From the NCBI GenBank assembly GCA_025331565.1, contig JAFREQ010000063.1, positions 558,001 to 622,000 on the forward strand: DNA of 64,000 bases, given 5' to 3'. Position numbers and translations under genes: made by a program. Within the stretch, counting starts at the first letter, position 1, and each line of letters opens with the position of its first letter. The stretch is from Holacanthus passer. Taxonomy: Eukaryota; Chordata; Actinopteri; Pomacanthidae. This document shows, piece by piece, positions 1-12,042 of this stretch. A model generated the notes under the pieces. It was not told the DNA's origin and did not search any database. It worked only from the letters and a program-made list of their open reading frames with translations.

Positions 1-2367
1 CAAAGATAAGACTGCAGTAAGTCCAGGTCTGTGCACAATTACCAAAAATCTGAAACCATTTTTTTTCTTTTAGCGCAGAAGAATGACATGCACAGTGTAT
101 TTAAACACTAACACAATATTTGATTAGTGCAATTCTCCTTCAGTTGAAATATCCAGTCCCATCAATAAAAAGGTCAATGTGAGCTCAGCAAGATGAATAT
201 AAACCAGTTTTATACTGATGCAGACTAATAGAAACAGCCATGACTTCGAGAGAAAATCATTTCAGAATCTCCCCTTATATCAGAGAAACACGTACAATTT
301 GATCTGCAGCAGGAATCAATACATTGCAGGAGAGTGTGCATACAAGAAGAAAACATACGAGAGCTCCCATTGATAATGACATATTATTTAAAATCACTTA
401 TAGGAATGTAAACAGCTCAGTGCTTGGTTTTAATTAAAACAACGTACAGTATATATTTTATCTTTACAGCGTATTATTACTTTGAATTATTTACGCATTT
501 AGCTGTTTAGTTGGTGGCACAATGGTAATATTTCTGGAGGGCAAAAAAAAAGCGAAGCAAAACAAAGCAAAACTGAATAGCTAGTTAAATTAAAGAAAAT
601 GAGCTTCATGCAGGAACAACAGCAATTAAGAGAAAATCCTCATAAAACTAAATTAAATATGGGTTTGCATCTGCATCCATGTGTGGTTCAACAGAAGGGC
701 AGTAATAAATCTTTAACTGGTCTCAGAGCTTATGTGTGCTTTTTTTTGGAGGATAAATAAGTTGTCCAAAATCATGCTATTGTGTCCATCTGCTGAAATA
801 AGATCCCTCTTCAATTAACATGGACAACAGAATAGTTCAGATACAACTTTCCTTCGCCGAGCTTTCAGCCCTCAGGACGACTTCCTGACGACCGTCTTAC
901 TCTGGGACTGAAGGTTAAGTTTGACCTGAGGTTGAGACACCACAGGTCTCTTACCCCCACATCACAAGCATGGCCTCTGGGCTTCCTCTTCATACCCTAC
1001 AGCAACACGAAAGCCCTCCTAACACGTCTGGCCGGCTCGGTCATATCGCCCGCCGCCGATATCAGCAAAGGTCTTTACGGGGCAAAAATGGACACACTTC
1101 CTGCGAGGAGGCGCGAGCTCCTTCACAGCCTCTGGGGCCATATAATTTATAGCCCCGCTGACAGGCACAAAGATATATTAAACCCTCAGGCAAAAGAAAG
1201 CCATGGATTAAACATGGTGAAGCCTTGAATGCCATGAAGGCAGCTCAGATACAGAAGGTGGAGATTAAATACAGCCTCACTGAACACTGACCGAGACCCT
1301 TTAGCTTTGTTTCGACCTGCAGGAGGTCAATGCATGTAAGATTTAACAAAGCACAGAAAGTCATTGCATTCAACAGTGAGATGAACTAATTTCAGCCTCT
1401 TTCACACAGAATCAGAATATTGAGCTTAATGAAAGATAGTATTTGCTGCAGAGTTATATTCAACTGCATTACACAGGCGTTCATGTGCACATGGTAGTCT
1501 CATGTTTAGTGAAGGGAGGGTGAAGGCTCTGCTGTGATCAGCAGGTGTCCTTAGATTTGGCAAGCAAGTCTCAACCAGGCCAATTTGTAGCCAAACACTC
1601 GAGAAATCAACAGAAGCAAAATAATGTTGAGAAGCGAAATATTGTGTTGCTAAGCGTTGCTAAAAATAAAAAAGTGGGAGTGGGTTATCTGAATGTATTT
1701 GGCAGATAAAACAAAGGCAAACAGTAAAATTAACCTTGTGCAAAATTTCGTGTGCAGTAAAGTTCAGTTTAATCTCCAGAGCAGGTTCAGTAATCTGGCT
1801 AACCTGTCGTTTAAAACCTGTCTGATTATGTGACTGCTCCTGCTTCTTGCTCTGTGGGACTCCACTGCAGAAATGTCACCGTGTTCCCAGATCTCAACAA
1901 TTACTTTCACTTGCCGCAGCTTTCAAAGCCTTTGCCAAAACTTGGTGCTTTAAATATGTCATCTCAAGCACCCGCTGCACAAAGAGCAACGTACTGCCGG
2001 AGAGAACAGTCAGGACAGCTGAGTGGAAAATGCCATAACTGAAGACAGGAGCCTTACCTGAGCCACCAGCGGTAGAAGAGCCCAACCAGCTTCTCATGAG
2101 GCCGACATCCGTTTAAGTTTCCTTAAACTCCAGGAAACAGTACACGTGATCTGACCCGATCAACAAATCCTCCACTGCACCTCATGGAGACTAACAGGTA
2201 GCTAACAGGTGTAGCATGGCACTGTGGACAACCAGGAAGTGACATCACACCAGACCACATCCTCAGATCAGGCTGGGAGTCAAACCCAGGAAAGTACTTT
2301 TAACTGTACAGACCTAATGGTGAATGTTAGACCACATTTTAGTGCAAGTTGCCAGTTTTAGATGTTA

Positions 2368-2540
2368 TCGGTCCACTACTTTGATTCAGACTGAAATATC
2401 TCATCAACAGTTGGATGGATTGCCATTGTTCACGGTCTCGAGAGGGTGAATCCTGCTAACTTTGGTGACCCTGTGACTTTCATTTAATGCCACTTGCACG
2501 TCAAAAGTTTCATTTATCCTTTTAAATATCTCGACTTCTA
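2368..2540 (-). repeat. Teleost interspersed repeat remnant (GCTAACATGCTAA family)
   Basis: Contains TTCAGACTGAAATATCTCA then ACAGTTGGATGGATTGCCAT and TAACTTTGGTGACCCT. I recognise this block order from a very common fish repeat family. Similar copies occur at 24001-24260, 41120-41440 and 19280-19420. A further scrap lies at 2665-2704 (GATTGCCGTGAAATTTGGTC). The strand is nominal. Confidence 0.6.
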
Positions 2541-3380
2541 CAAGCTGGACTGCCGCAGATGTTCGTGGTTTCTGAATGGTGAAAAAAACCCTTTTGGGTG
2601 ATTTGCTGACTTTTTCTTTTGTAACACCAGCAGCAGGCTGCAATTTGTGGCTTTGAGTGAAATGAAAATATTGGATTGCCGTGAAATTTGGTCCAGACTC
2701 AGAAGCACTCAGAAGCACAGCCTCAAGTGTGGCTGCAAACTCTTAGTCTTGTTTGCCTTTGCATGTCTGGATCACATGTTGGATTGAAACTGTGTCCCCT
2801 GTTTTGATTTTCTTATTCGACGTTTTGTGAATATTTGGGTCCAATATAAGTCAAGTCAAGTGAATAAGGTCAAGACAGCCGTGACGTCCCTTCATCCACA
2901 GTCACACTGATTCTGTCGTACACAAAACCCAAAGAAATCAAGCACAAACATCAGCGCCCTCTCAAAGTATTTGTTGCAAAGTATAATCATTTAAAATGAA
3001 CATAAAAAATGTCAGAATGACCCACTGAGCACAAATTGTAGTTGAATACAAACAATCACTGCGAATGCTGAATGGCACAGAGCAATTTTCTGCTGGAGTC
3101 AAACAAACAAATGTCTAGGTGCTGTTTTAACTGGTAAGTGGCTGCAGCCACGATTTCACAAATAACAACGAGGACTCAAAGAGGCTGAATGGAAGTCAAC
3201 AACAACAAGAACAAAAAAAAGTCTGACGGAAAGATGGATTAAAACAATGTCTGATATCAGAAGTGACCAAAGGGGAAAATTTCCAGATCAGTGGATTTAA
3301 AATAAAAACAAGACCCAGTAGGAGCTAAAGGTCAAAAACATGGTTTAGAAAAGTTGTTAGTCTTTCATACATTTTTTTCT

Positions 3381-3560
3381 TAAAGGAATAGTTCAACATT
3401 TTATTTGTTTTGTAGGTTTTTTTTTTTGCAGAAAGTAGGTGAAAACATTGATCACACATTCTCGTCTGTTCATTAACTACAGAGCTTGACCAGACTGGAA
3501 ACCATTACAGTCTCATCTAAACTGGTAGATAAACTTGGTAAAAACTCTGGTAACTTCACA
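3381..3560 (+). repeat. Teleost repeat starting AAAGGAA(C/T)AGTTCAACATT
   Basis: Begins TTAAAGGAATAGTTCAACAT, followed by a pyrimidine run and GCAGAAAGTAGGTGA, then CTCGTCTGTTCATTAA and GACTGGAAACCATTACAG. This matches the layout of a widespread fish short repeat. A second copy is at 45577-45760. Confidence 0.6.
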
Positions 3561-3644
3561 CGTCAAATATATTGATGAGCCTCAGAATGCCTAGAGGCAA
3601 AAAATTTAAATTTATCTGTAAAATCACTTCAGTACTGAAACGTG

Positions 3645-3830
3645 AACAATGATGCCTTCACTTACTCACACATATGGAAGTGCCTTAAAATAGTGATGCA
3701 TTCATTTACTGTTGTACTCACTAAAGTGCATTTGAATGGTGATGCATTCACTTACTGACAGACGTACTGACCTGCCTTTGAATAGTGATGTGTTCATTTA
3801 CTGATGTATGTTCTGAAGTGCATTTGAACA
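3645..3830 (+). repeat. 46-bp minisatellite, four units
   Basis: Four successive units start at about 3645, 3689, 3735 and 3781. Each resembles AATAGTGATGCATTCATTTA then CTG...TACTCACTAAAGTGCATTTG. The last three are spaced exactly 46 bp apart, and units differ at several positions. Confidence 0.75.
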
Positions 3831-4677
3831 TGAAAGTGAACAAACTAGGCTCAATAGTGACGACAAATCTTTGAGCTGCATGAAATGGTTCGAATCAACA
3901 GAGTAATCTGAGATTTCCACCTCTTTTCCAAGCTGAAAAACTTAAAGAAAAAAATAGTTTGATTTTAATCACATGACCTGTCCATCCATAAATTAAAAAT
4001 GAAAGTCAATATAAGAGCTGCTGCCACTTCTTTGTAAAAGCTGTTTGACAGTTGCTCATAACAAAAATAGCAAAAAAGAAGGAAAGCTCTTCCTTCGTGA
4101 TCGGAGCGATCCCGCTCAGCTGAGGGCTTGTTAGCACAGAGATAATGAGCGAATCACTGTTTAACAATAAATACACACTAATTTATTAACACTGTGTAGT
4201 GATCTGAGACACAAGGTGTCAACATCAAAAGAAAAATTCTAGTTCTAGGTTTGGTTGTTGTTGCAGCAACTGCTGTTATTAAAAAGACAGAACGAGCAAG
4301 AGGAAAGCTGAAGAGTGTGAGACGCCCCCGACGATGTCGACATCACCTGTCTCTTATTATGAAATGTATCCCAGTATTTTTAAAGTGTAGAGGCCAGAAG
4401 AGGAACATCGATTCTTTTTTCATCTTTGTCTTATGTCGAGGGCTTATTAAAGAACTAAACAGCCATGAAGGAGAAACAGTGATGTTCTCTCTCCAGGAAA
4501 ACCCCATCGTAAAGAATCAAAGTAACTGTATAGTATACGTTTAAATATGGTGAGAACATGGCTGCGAGAAGATCAAAGCATGTGTAGTATAACAGGTCTT
4601 CAAATATTAAATGTGGCACCAACAGATTCATTCATTGTTGAAACACTTATACCTACATGCACATGAATGGATGTATT

Positions 4678-4690
4678 GGGGGGGGGGGGG
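4678..4690 (+). repeat. Poly-G run (13)
   Basis: Thirteen consecutive G on the plus strand. Simple sequence with no further context. Confidence 0.9.
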
Positions 4691-5893
4691 CTGAAGGCTG
4701 AGACCATGTTCTGTAGGTCTACTGCAATATGTGTACATGATCCAGCAAATACTGCAACCATCTCTTGGTTTATGTGCTGCTAATTTTGAACAGCAAATGT
4801 TTGACAAATGATCAACCATAAATAAGGAAATGTTAATTAATTATTTGCCAATTCTCAGAAAATGTTCACTGACACAAAATTGAATCAGCTTGACGCCACT
4901 GAAGTATGATAACGATTGTTTGTGGCTATATTTACATTCACTTGTTGAAAAATCACGCTCCTGGTTCAGTATTGATGAAGTCGCATGTGACTTGAAACCA
5001 TGAGAGAGGATGGATAGAGATCACGGTTCACTCAGGACGCAAACCTCGGCCTCCTGTGTCAAAGTCCCGCCAAATTAAAACTCCTCACGAAACATAATTG
5101 GGCGAAACAAATTAGTCGTGTTTGAACGTGATTTCTAGGAAACGTGATTGAATGCAGATACATATAATTCCCAATTAGTTGCTTTGTATTTAACGATTGC
5201 ACGTAAAAGTGATCCTTAAGAGTATTACTCTGTGCATAATGGGGACCTGGTCTGATTGCAGAGCAAGGACAAGGAGCTTAATTGTTGTGAGCTGTTACAG
5301 GTGGCCTAATTTCCTGAGTGCCCTTAAGGGTTGACGGCATCACCAGAGTTTATGGGTCTGCTCCATCCTGCCCCTCACAATCTCACAATCAATAAATCAT
5401 TCATAATCAGTTCAGGTTCACCTGTTGATGTCAGGCTTTGCAGAGCCTCTTCATAGCATCCTAATCTTAACAGCCTCTGAATAGGTGCTGAATAGCTAAT
5501 CCCTGAATGGTGCAAGCGGTAACAAGGACACTCTTCAACAGAGTTCATTAGATCGGGATCAAAAGACTCGCTGGCCTGTGTCGAGTCAAAAAAAATGATG
5601 TGGTTGCCGTGCACATATAATGGATAAATAATTTATTATTGAGTTCGGGATATCACAGCTTTAACCTTTTGAGCTCGCAAGGTTAACGCATAAAGACTGC
5701 ATCGGTGACCTTTTCATTACCGGAGACAAAACACCATCACCAAGGACACATACAGCGAAATGATTATACTCGGGCTTTATTAAGTGCAGCCATTTGCTGT
5801 TATGGAGTCAGTTAAAGTGTAATGAATAGGATTTCTTTCTATTTAAGTTATTCAAGGATATTGAGTAATGAGTCTACGAGAGACCAAGCGGCG

Positions 5894-6000
5894 CACACAT
5901 TAAACATGAACCCGGAGGTACATATTCTATGACTGATAGCTCGCCTCTGGTCTTCATGTTCTAATCAATAGCAGTATCACCTTTACTTATTTAAGATGTT
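5894..6000 (+). repeat. Diverged local duplication, unit A
   Basis: Pairs with 6144-6256. Shared blocks in the same order are CACATTAAACATGAA, TCTATGACTGATAGCTCGCC, AATCAATAGCAG...ACC and TTATTTAAGATGTT. The spacing between units is about 250 bp. Confidence 0.65.
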
Positions 6001-6143
6001 GGCTCATTATGTACAGCACTTGATGTATAATGAGAGCCTGAGGTGAAAATGTAATTAAAAAGATAATATCTTCCTCTACTGGAGTCATCTACTGAATACT
6101 GAATATTATAGGTGTGTTAATGACTAAAGTAAAGGCTTACTCA

Positions 6144-6256
6144 TGCACATTAAATATGAATGGAGAAATACATTTTTTCTATGACAGATAGTTTGCCTCG
6201 CGTCAATTCCATCTGCTGCGTTGGAATCAATAACACCATCTCCATTTATTTAAGAT
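6144..6256 (+). repeat. Diverged local duplication, unit B
   Basis: Pairs with 5894-6000. The matching blocks are GCACATTAAATATGAA, TCTATGACAGATAGTTTGCC, AATCAATAACACCATC and TTATTTAAGATGTT. Confidence 0.65.
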
Positions 6257-7455
6257 GTTAGTTAAAAAGGTTCGCTGCGCTCATCGATCAGGGAAGCAGA
6301 GATCGATTTCCAGAGCACAAATCTTGTCGAATTTATTAAAGAGCTTTCACGCTGCTCCTCGAGATATTACCCTATATTTGTGTTAATTAGAAGCGCTTGT
6401 TTTATACCGCATGTTCACGCTGGTTTATGCATGTGATAAAGAATTCATGACATCTGCGGCTGCCGGGGTTCACTTCAGACTCAAAGAGAGCTTCCACCGA
6501 AGAATAAGTGGAAGTGGATAAATATACCCATTCACTTTCTCTGCAATCTTTTGTCTCCCTCAATCCAGATACGCTGATGGTATTCAGCAGGTTCAGTGAG
6601 GCTGAACGTGTGTAGTGTATTTGTGAGGCCTTCCAAAACACGGCTGAAGTCATATAAGGCGGCAAAATTCATTACACGACAAAATAATGAAGCGTTCAAC
6701 TCCAGTCCGCTGCTTCTCTCTCCTGAGCGCTCGACTCACTGCAGCCTATCCATCGCCCCCTAAATTATGGTGGTGTCCTTAAGCGGTCAGCGATCTGCTC
6801 TTTTGCTGCTGTCCATAAAGCATTTCATAAGCACAACCTGAGTCTATATCCCCCAAGGAGGAGAAGTTATTATGGTCACCCAATCCCCGCGGTGCAGAGC
6901 CTGGCGTTTCCTCGGGAGGAGCCAAGTCAGAGCCTGAACATCTCATCTCTGCGTTCAAATAATAATCCATTATGAGAGCAGGCCGACTGAAGGTCAGCAG
7001 TTAATTAGGTAAGATTAATTTTGAGGCAGAGATCTACACAAACTAAGAAACCCTGATTAGAACGATCACAAATATTCAAAATATCACAAAGTGAGAGTTG
7101 AAAGCTTAAGCGTAAAAGGTTTCATTTTCCTGTCCAGAAAAATGTGTTCAGCATTTCATAAAATAAAATCACCGCTGTCTTCATTTGTGTCAAAGCAGGA
7201 AGTAGTGATTTTTTTTTTCTTTCTTATAAAGTTTCAGAGAGGATGTTGGTGTAAAAACTTCAGAAATTGTAGTTTGACAGTCTCATCTTTAAAATTGTGC
7301 AGTCGGGCTTCAACATGTTTACTGAAGAAGAAAATAAATAATACAATGTGTTGCTGTGTGTCCATATTAGCGGCACCACCTTAATATGTTAACATTTAGA
7401 GTAAAAAAAAAATAATACCAACACTGATTATTTTGGACATTAATATCTTTTCTTT

Positions 7456-7461
7456 TTTATT
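7456..7461 (-). terminator. Candidate distal poly(A) signal AATAAA
   Basis: A canonical hexamer on the coding strand in an A-rich context, about 4.5 kb after the stop codon. It would give a 3' UTR of typical length for a neuronal CADM gene. It is one of several candidates. Confidence 0.25.
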
Positions 7462-10400
7462 AAGACAAGAACTCTTCATTGTTTTGTAAAAATGTCTATT
7501 TATGAACCAATACAAAATGTGTATGGGAATGTGGAACTCCTTTTCTCCATTAATACACATTAACATTTCCCAAGAACAGCAGAGAGACAAAAAGAATCAA
7601 TCTAAAAACAATGACTGGTGAAACAATCAAAACGATTTTCGGGAATCAAACAAGCTTCCAAAGGCGGTGGTGCGTTGAAAGTGACAGTAGTACAGCCACA
7701 ACAAGTTTCTGATCCTGCGTCATTCCAATAAACAGTGTACTCTTTATGACCTATGCCAACACAAAGCAATACTTAACACATCTTTTACAGTGCACCAAAT
7801 ATTAAGGAAAATACAGAAAACATGTACAACATATATGCAAAATATCAACAATTTTGCCTCTTGGATCTAAAATAACGTGTTGCACTCGATTCGATGAGGA
7901 TGCATTGTACTTGCTTTTATGTCATTTATAGGTGGGGCCTAAACTTCGCATTCTACCTGAGATGCAGTCACATCGGTCAGCAACGCATGAACCAGAGACA
8001 GGACAATATCAAAAGAATTTAATGTGGAGAAAACTACATCAGTTACACTGTAAGACCAAAGTCAATTTTTCACTTTACTGGGCATTTCATAGAAAATAAA
8101 ATGATACATACAATAACCTAAAATATCATTCTGCTATTTACTTCAAGTTGATTTCTCACCATTTAAACCTACTCAAATGTTGTTTTGTTCATATTCCTTT
8201 TTATTTTGGAACTTTGGGAGAGTAAAAATTCTTATTGTGAATGAAATATTTGGAGAAACACTCCTGCCGTTCCAACCCACAAAAGGTTTAATATGCACGA
8301 ATAAAATATTAATGCATCAGCCTTAAGGGAGAAGACAATATTCAGTTCTATTCCTTTATTGGCAAGTACATATTTTGAAGTCTGATTTAAATGGAAGCTG
8401 CCACATGTCACTGAAGCGAAATAGTGCTCACTGTAAAATACAAATCACACAATCTCAGTCTTACAAATGAAGTGACATCTGCTCTGTGATTCATAAAGCA
8501 ACGATAACAAGTCAGTTAATAGTTTCATCAGACACCAGACCGTAAAACATCTAACCTAATCAGAACCCGTCCCCACCCCCACCCGTCCACGTAACAAACA
8601 CAAAACAGTGTCATCAGCATACAGTGTTAACTTAGTGGTAATTCCTTTGCGAGTACAGAACTTTTAAATTAACTCAAGTTTTCACAGAAGAATAAACAGT
8701 TGGAGAGAGTTGGACACAGCATCTTTGATCTTTGTCTGCAACGTCGCTCCTGTAGCCCACGTCTACAACTGCCCGTCCAATGGAAAAGCTAAAAATATGT
8801 CCACAGCTCCCACCCGGCCCACCTGCTGTCTTCTGAGACGACTTTAAAAATGCACAGATGATCAGGAAAGTGAAATATGCGTAATGCACTTCACGAGAAC
8901 CTTCTCGACTGCCTTCGAACGACCCCCAAAACCACAATCTCAATATGGAAAGACTGAATGCTGTCTTCATGCATGACTATGATATATTAAAGCTATCACG
9001 TTGCTAATGTTTCGCAATCTGAGCTGCACATTGACAAATTCCAATCAAATGTGTTAACATGGCAATAAAGTTTTGAATCTTGGATTTGGTGTCCACACAG
9101 CAAGCAGCACAACCGAGTCCTAAAGAGTGTTAAAGTGACGCCTAGTGACATTTTTATTTTTAGTGAGTTTAATCTTTTGATAAGTTTGATGTCGATATAT
9201 ATCAGAAATTGGTATTTTTTCATAGAGAAATACTTTTTTTTTAATTAACAATTTAAATATGATGGAAAACCAAAAGGCTCAAAAGAAATCTGCAATTATT
9301 GCTAAAGCAAAAAGTACAGCGGTGAAGAGAACTCAATGTGATGCAACTTCAGAAAACACAAGCAAATTCAGCTCATTCAACAATTTGACAGACAGACAGA
9401 AACTCTGCCAACTGTTGGTTAGTTAGTTGACACTAGTGGGTGTATATCAATATCACACCACAAACATCATAAACAGTGATTCTTATGGTACACGTTGCCT
9501 GTTTCCTAATCAATATGTAATGAAAACACAAAATGGCACCAATCAACTTCTGATATGTAACGTTTCATTTTCATAAAACTCAGTGTGACAGATGCAAAAT
9601 TTAAACTTTAATCTTTGATAAAGGTTTGTTGCATCATGATATATTTCAGTTAAAGAGTTTTGCACTTCATCTGCTTTCACTGTAAACTTAAACATATTGC
9701 ATGTAGGTGGCCAATAAACTTGTGGGCTGAGATAAGTTTCCATCATCCGGCAATTAAATGCAACTTTTTTTCTCGACTGATTCGAATTGGTTTATGTTTC
9801 TCCAAATCATTCTCGACTTCAGAACTTTAAAGGAGCACGCTGCAAACCTAGACCTCCACCTCAATCCACCCACAGCTGTCAGAGAGAGTAGGAACTCATT
9901 AAGCGAGCCGCTCGCTGTGTGAACACATAATAATGACAAACAATGCCATAAATAGACCCTCACTGCCACGTTAAGAAGCCAGGGCATTAATGCAACCCAT
10001 GGGACGACCACCACGGAGCACAACATGTGTATTAAGTTCAGTTACAAACAATTAATTACTTTTGGCATTCCTCGGCGCTCCCCAGCCGGCACAGCAAAAC
10101 AGATCCTCATTCAGATTTGGCAGGTGATACATAAAGCAAGATAGAGAAGCAAAAACAATGGGGTTTTTTTTTTTGTTTTTTTTAGCAGGTACACACATGC
10201 AATAAACCATCAAATGTTTAAGCACTCAAGCTGCTGCGTCGAAGCAAAAATATATATTCAGAAGGTGTGATGAAGTGGAAAGACTGGCCTGTCTCTCATT
10301 TCAGTTTGAAGACTCCTCCCAAACATTAGCTTTGTGTTACATTTTGACGAAACCCACGATGAGCGTGATACAATAAAATCCACAAAGGTACTCCATTGTA

Positions 10401-10707
10401 ATTCTAGTAAGTTGTAAAAAATATTTCTTAGTAAGGATTAGTGTACAATACAGCTGTGATTCCATTGGCTTGATTTACATTGTGTGTCTATGAGATAACA
10501 TGAACCCTCTGACGGGAGAACCTGGACTGCCATGGCCATTGTTTTTTTTTAATGTTTCGCTTATGTATCCCTAAAATAAATTTGCATGTGTTTCAGTTTG
10601 GAGTTTGGTTAAGGCTGTGTCTCTTTTCGGTAAAGTTATGTACAGTACGCCAGCATCTTTTGGCTGCCGGTCGGCCAATATTAATACCAAATGTTTTACT
10701 AACAGCC

Positions 10708-10713
10708 TTTTAT
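10708..10713 (-). terminator. Candidate proximal poly(A) signal AATAAA
   Basis: A canonical AATAAA hexamer on the coding strand, about 1.2 kb after the cadm1 stop codon. It is the first canonical hexamer I found downstream of the stop. Use is inferred; no transcript evidence is available. Confidence 0.3.
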
Positions 10714-11830
10714 TACTGAGGCATCTTGACTGAGAGTCTGCCAAAAAGCATTTTAAAAACAATTTACATTTTCTTACTTTCCCATTTGGAAGAAAAAATA
10801 TTGTAGAGTGAGAGCAGATGGAAATCAATTGAATCTCATCATTACGACTCAATAAAAGCCGGTGGGAAAACAGGGCTTCCATTCAGCCAAATAAAAGAAG
10901 AATAGTTCTGAACGGAGGAAGAAATCAAAATAATGAAATGGCAGCGCAGCGAGGAAAAATAATGTACTGCTTCTCTTTACTAAGAAAGGTAATTGTTTAA
11001 GAGGCAGTAGTATATCTGCTCTGAGGAACAAACCAAGACTGCAAAACACGACTTAACTAAATTGGCCCAATAAAATCATTTTCCTTTGCTGCCTTCTTTT
11101 ACACGGTTTTGAATGTGGTTGTGTTTGAGGAGGGGGCAGGGAGGGTACATACAGTACATCAAACCTGTTTCTGATTTATGTCCTTTGTACAATGATATGT
11201 AAAGCATTCCATGCATTTTTGGAGCTGTCAAAACTTCAGGGGAAATGAAAAGAGAGAGGGGAGTAATGGCTTGAGACAAATCACAGTATACTGGAAAGAG
11301 TTTTTTGTTATGCAGGAGAGGATGCGAGTGTGCAGACACATTTAGGGAAATGAATAAAGTGGCTGTGTAATTTTACCCTCATACAAAAGCCAACAGCACA
11401 TTGATAATTACGAGTGGGGGAAAGATGAAACGGGAAAAAAGGGGAGCAACAAGGTTATGCAAATGAGGATCAACACAAATCCAAAATATGGATAGAACAA
11501 GGCACAGAATTTTCTGCAAATGGTTGAACTAAATAAAATTCGTACCAGCAGTTAGGGAGGTGTTGAATGGTGAAGCTCTCTACAGTGATTTCTGGCAACG
11601 TCTGGCGCACCTTCCCACCTGCGACCCCGTCCCCGTCCCCGTCTCAGTTTACCGAAAACCCTCCCGTTTTTTGTCCTTTTTTGATTTTTAATTTTTTTTT
11701 ACACACAAAACATTCCATCTACATCTGCAGACTAGACTAAACAACGGCTTAAAACCAGGCCTTTCTTTAAACCCCCATCTCTCTTTCGACTCCTCGACCC
11801 CTCGACTCCTGAACCATCTCAAATCCATCA

Positions 11831-11856
11831 CCCCCACTCCCCCCCCACCCCCACCC
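11831..11856 (-). promoter_or_regulatory. G-quadruplex-forming tract in 3' UTR
   Basis: The plus strand is a C tract with single A or T interruptions. On the transcript it reads GGGTGGGGGTGGGGGGGG followed by AGTGGGGG. This gives at least four G runs of three or more separated by loops of one or two bases. It starts 67 nt after the stop codon. Confidence 0.6.
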
Positions 11857-11923
11857 ATGCCCCGGCACCCAAAAACAGCTCGGTGTCCCAAAGAGGACAC
11901 AAGAGTGAGGGGTCCTGTTTTGA

Positions 11924-12042
11924 TTAGATGTAGTACTCTTTCTTTTCGTCCGAGTTGGTGTGGCCGCCCTCCGCGTTGATGATGGCTGTATCTGCGTCCG
12001 CTGCGTCGTCTGCTCCTTTGGCTTCGTGTGTGAAGTAGGTAC
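11924..12042 (-). CDS. cadm1: cadm1 last coding exon: cytoplasmic tail and stop
   Basis: This coding portion (119 nt including the TAA at 11924-11926) gives TYFTHEAKGADDAADADTAI, then INAEGGHTNSDEKKEYYI. The first Gly codon is completed from the previous exon. TYFTHEAK belongs to the 4.1-binding motif. The last four residues, EYYI, form a class II PDZ ligand, and mammalian CADM1 ends EYFI at the same place. PDZ partners such as CASK, Mint and syntenin are known for the family. The acceptor is CCTCAG, preceded by an uninterrupted CCT repeat serving as polypyrimidine tract. The tail is 38 residues after the split Gly. Confidence 0.97.

Larger units (their letters stand above)
1..7455. other. 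Presumed intergenic DNA downstream of cadm1
   Basis: No exon or RNA gene is recognised on either strand. It contains remnants of two teleost repeat families (2368-2540 and 3381-3560), a 46-bp minisatellite (3645-3830), a G13 run (4678-4690) and a diverged duplication of a roughly 110-bp element (5894-6000 and 6144-6256). The part from 4.9 to 7.0 kb is rich in TAAT and ATTA motifs and could be conserved regulatory DNA. If the true 3' UTR is longer than assumed, part of this stretch belongs to the transcript. Confidence 0.6.
7456..11923 (-). other. cadm1: Probable cadm1 3' UTR (end uncertain)
   Basis: This AT-rich stretch follows the stop codon on the coding strand. It has no recognised interspersed repeat and no plausible exon. 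CADM1 mRNAs in other vertebrates have long 3' UTRs, so several kilobases here would be ordinary. Coding-strand AATAAA hexamers occur at 10713-10708, 8360-8355, 8205-8200 and 7461-7456. Any of them could be the true end, and alternative polyadenylation is possible. The left limit given is the most distal hexamer I noted and is a guess. Short ORFs within it lack support. Confidence 0.45.

Noticed and set aside
11526..11535. Plus-strand AATAAA-like sequence near 11530
   Set aside because: It is on the non-coding strand of cadm1 and there is no plus-strand gene for it to end.
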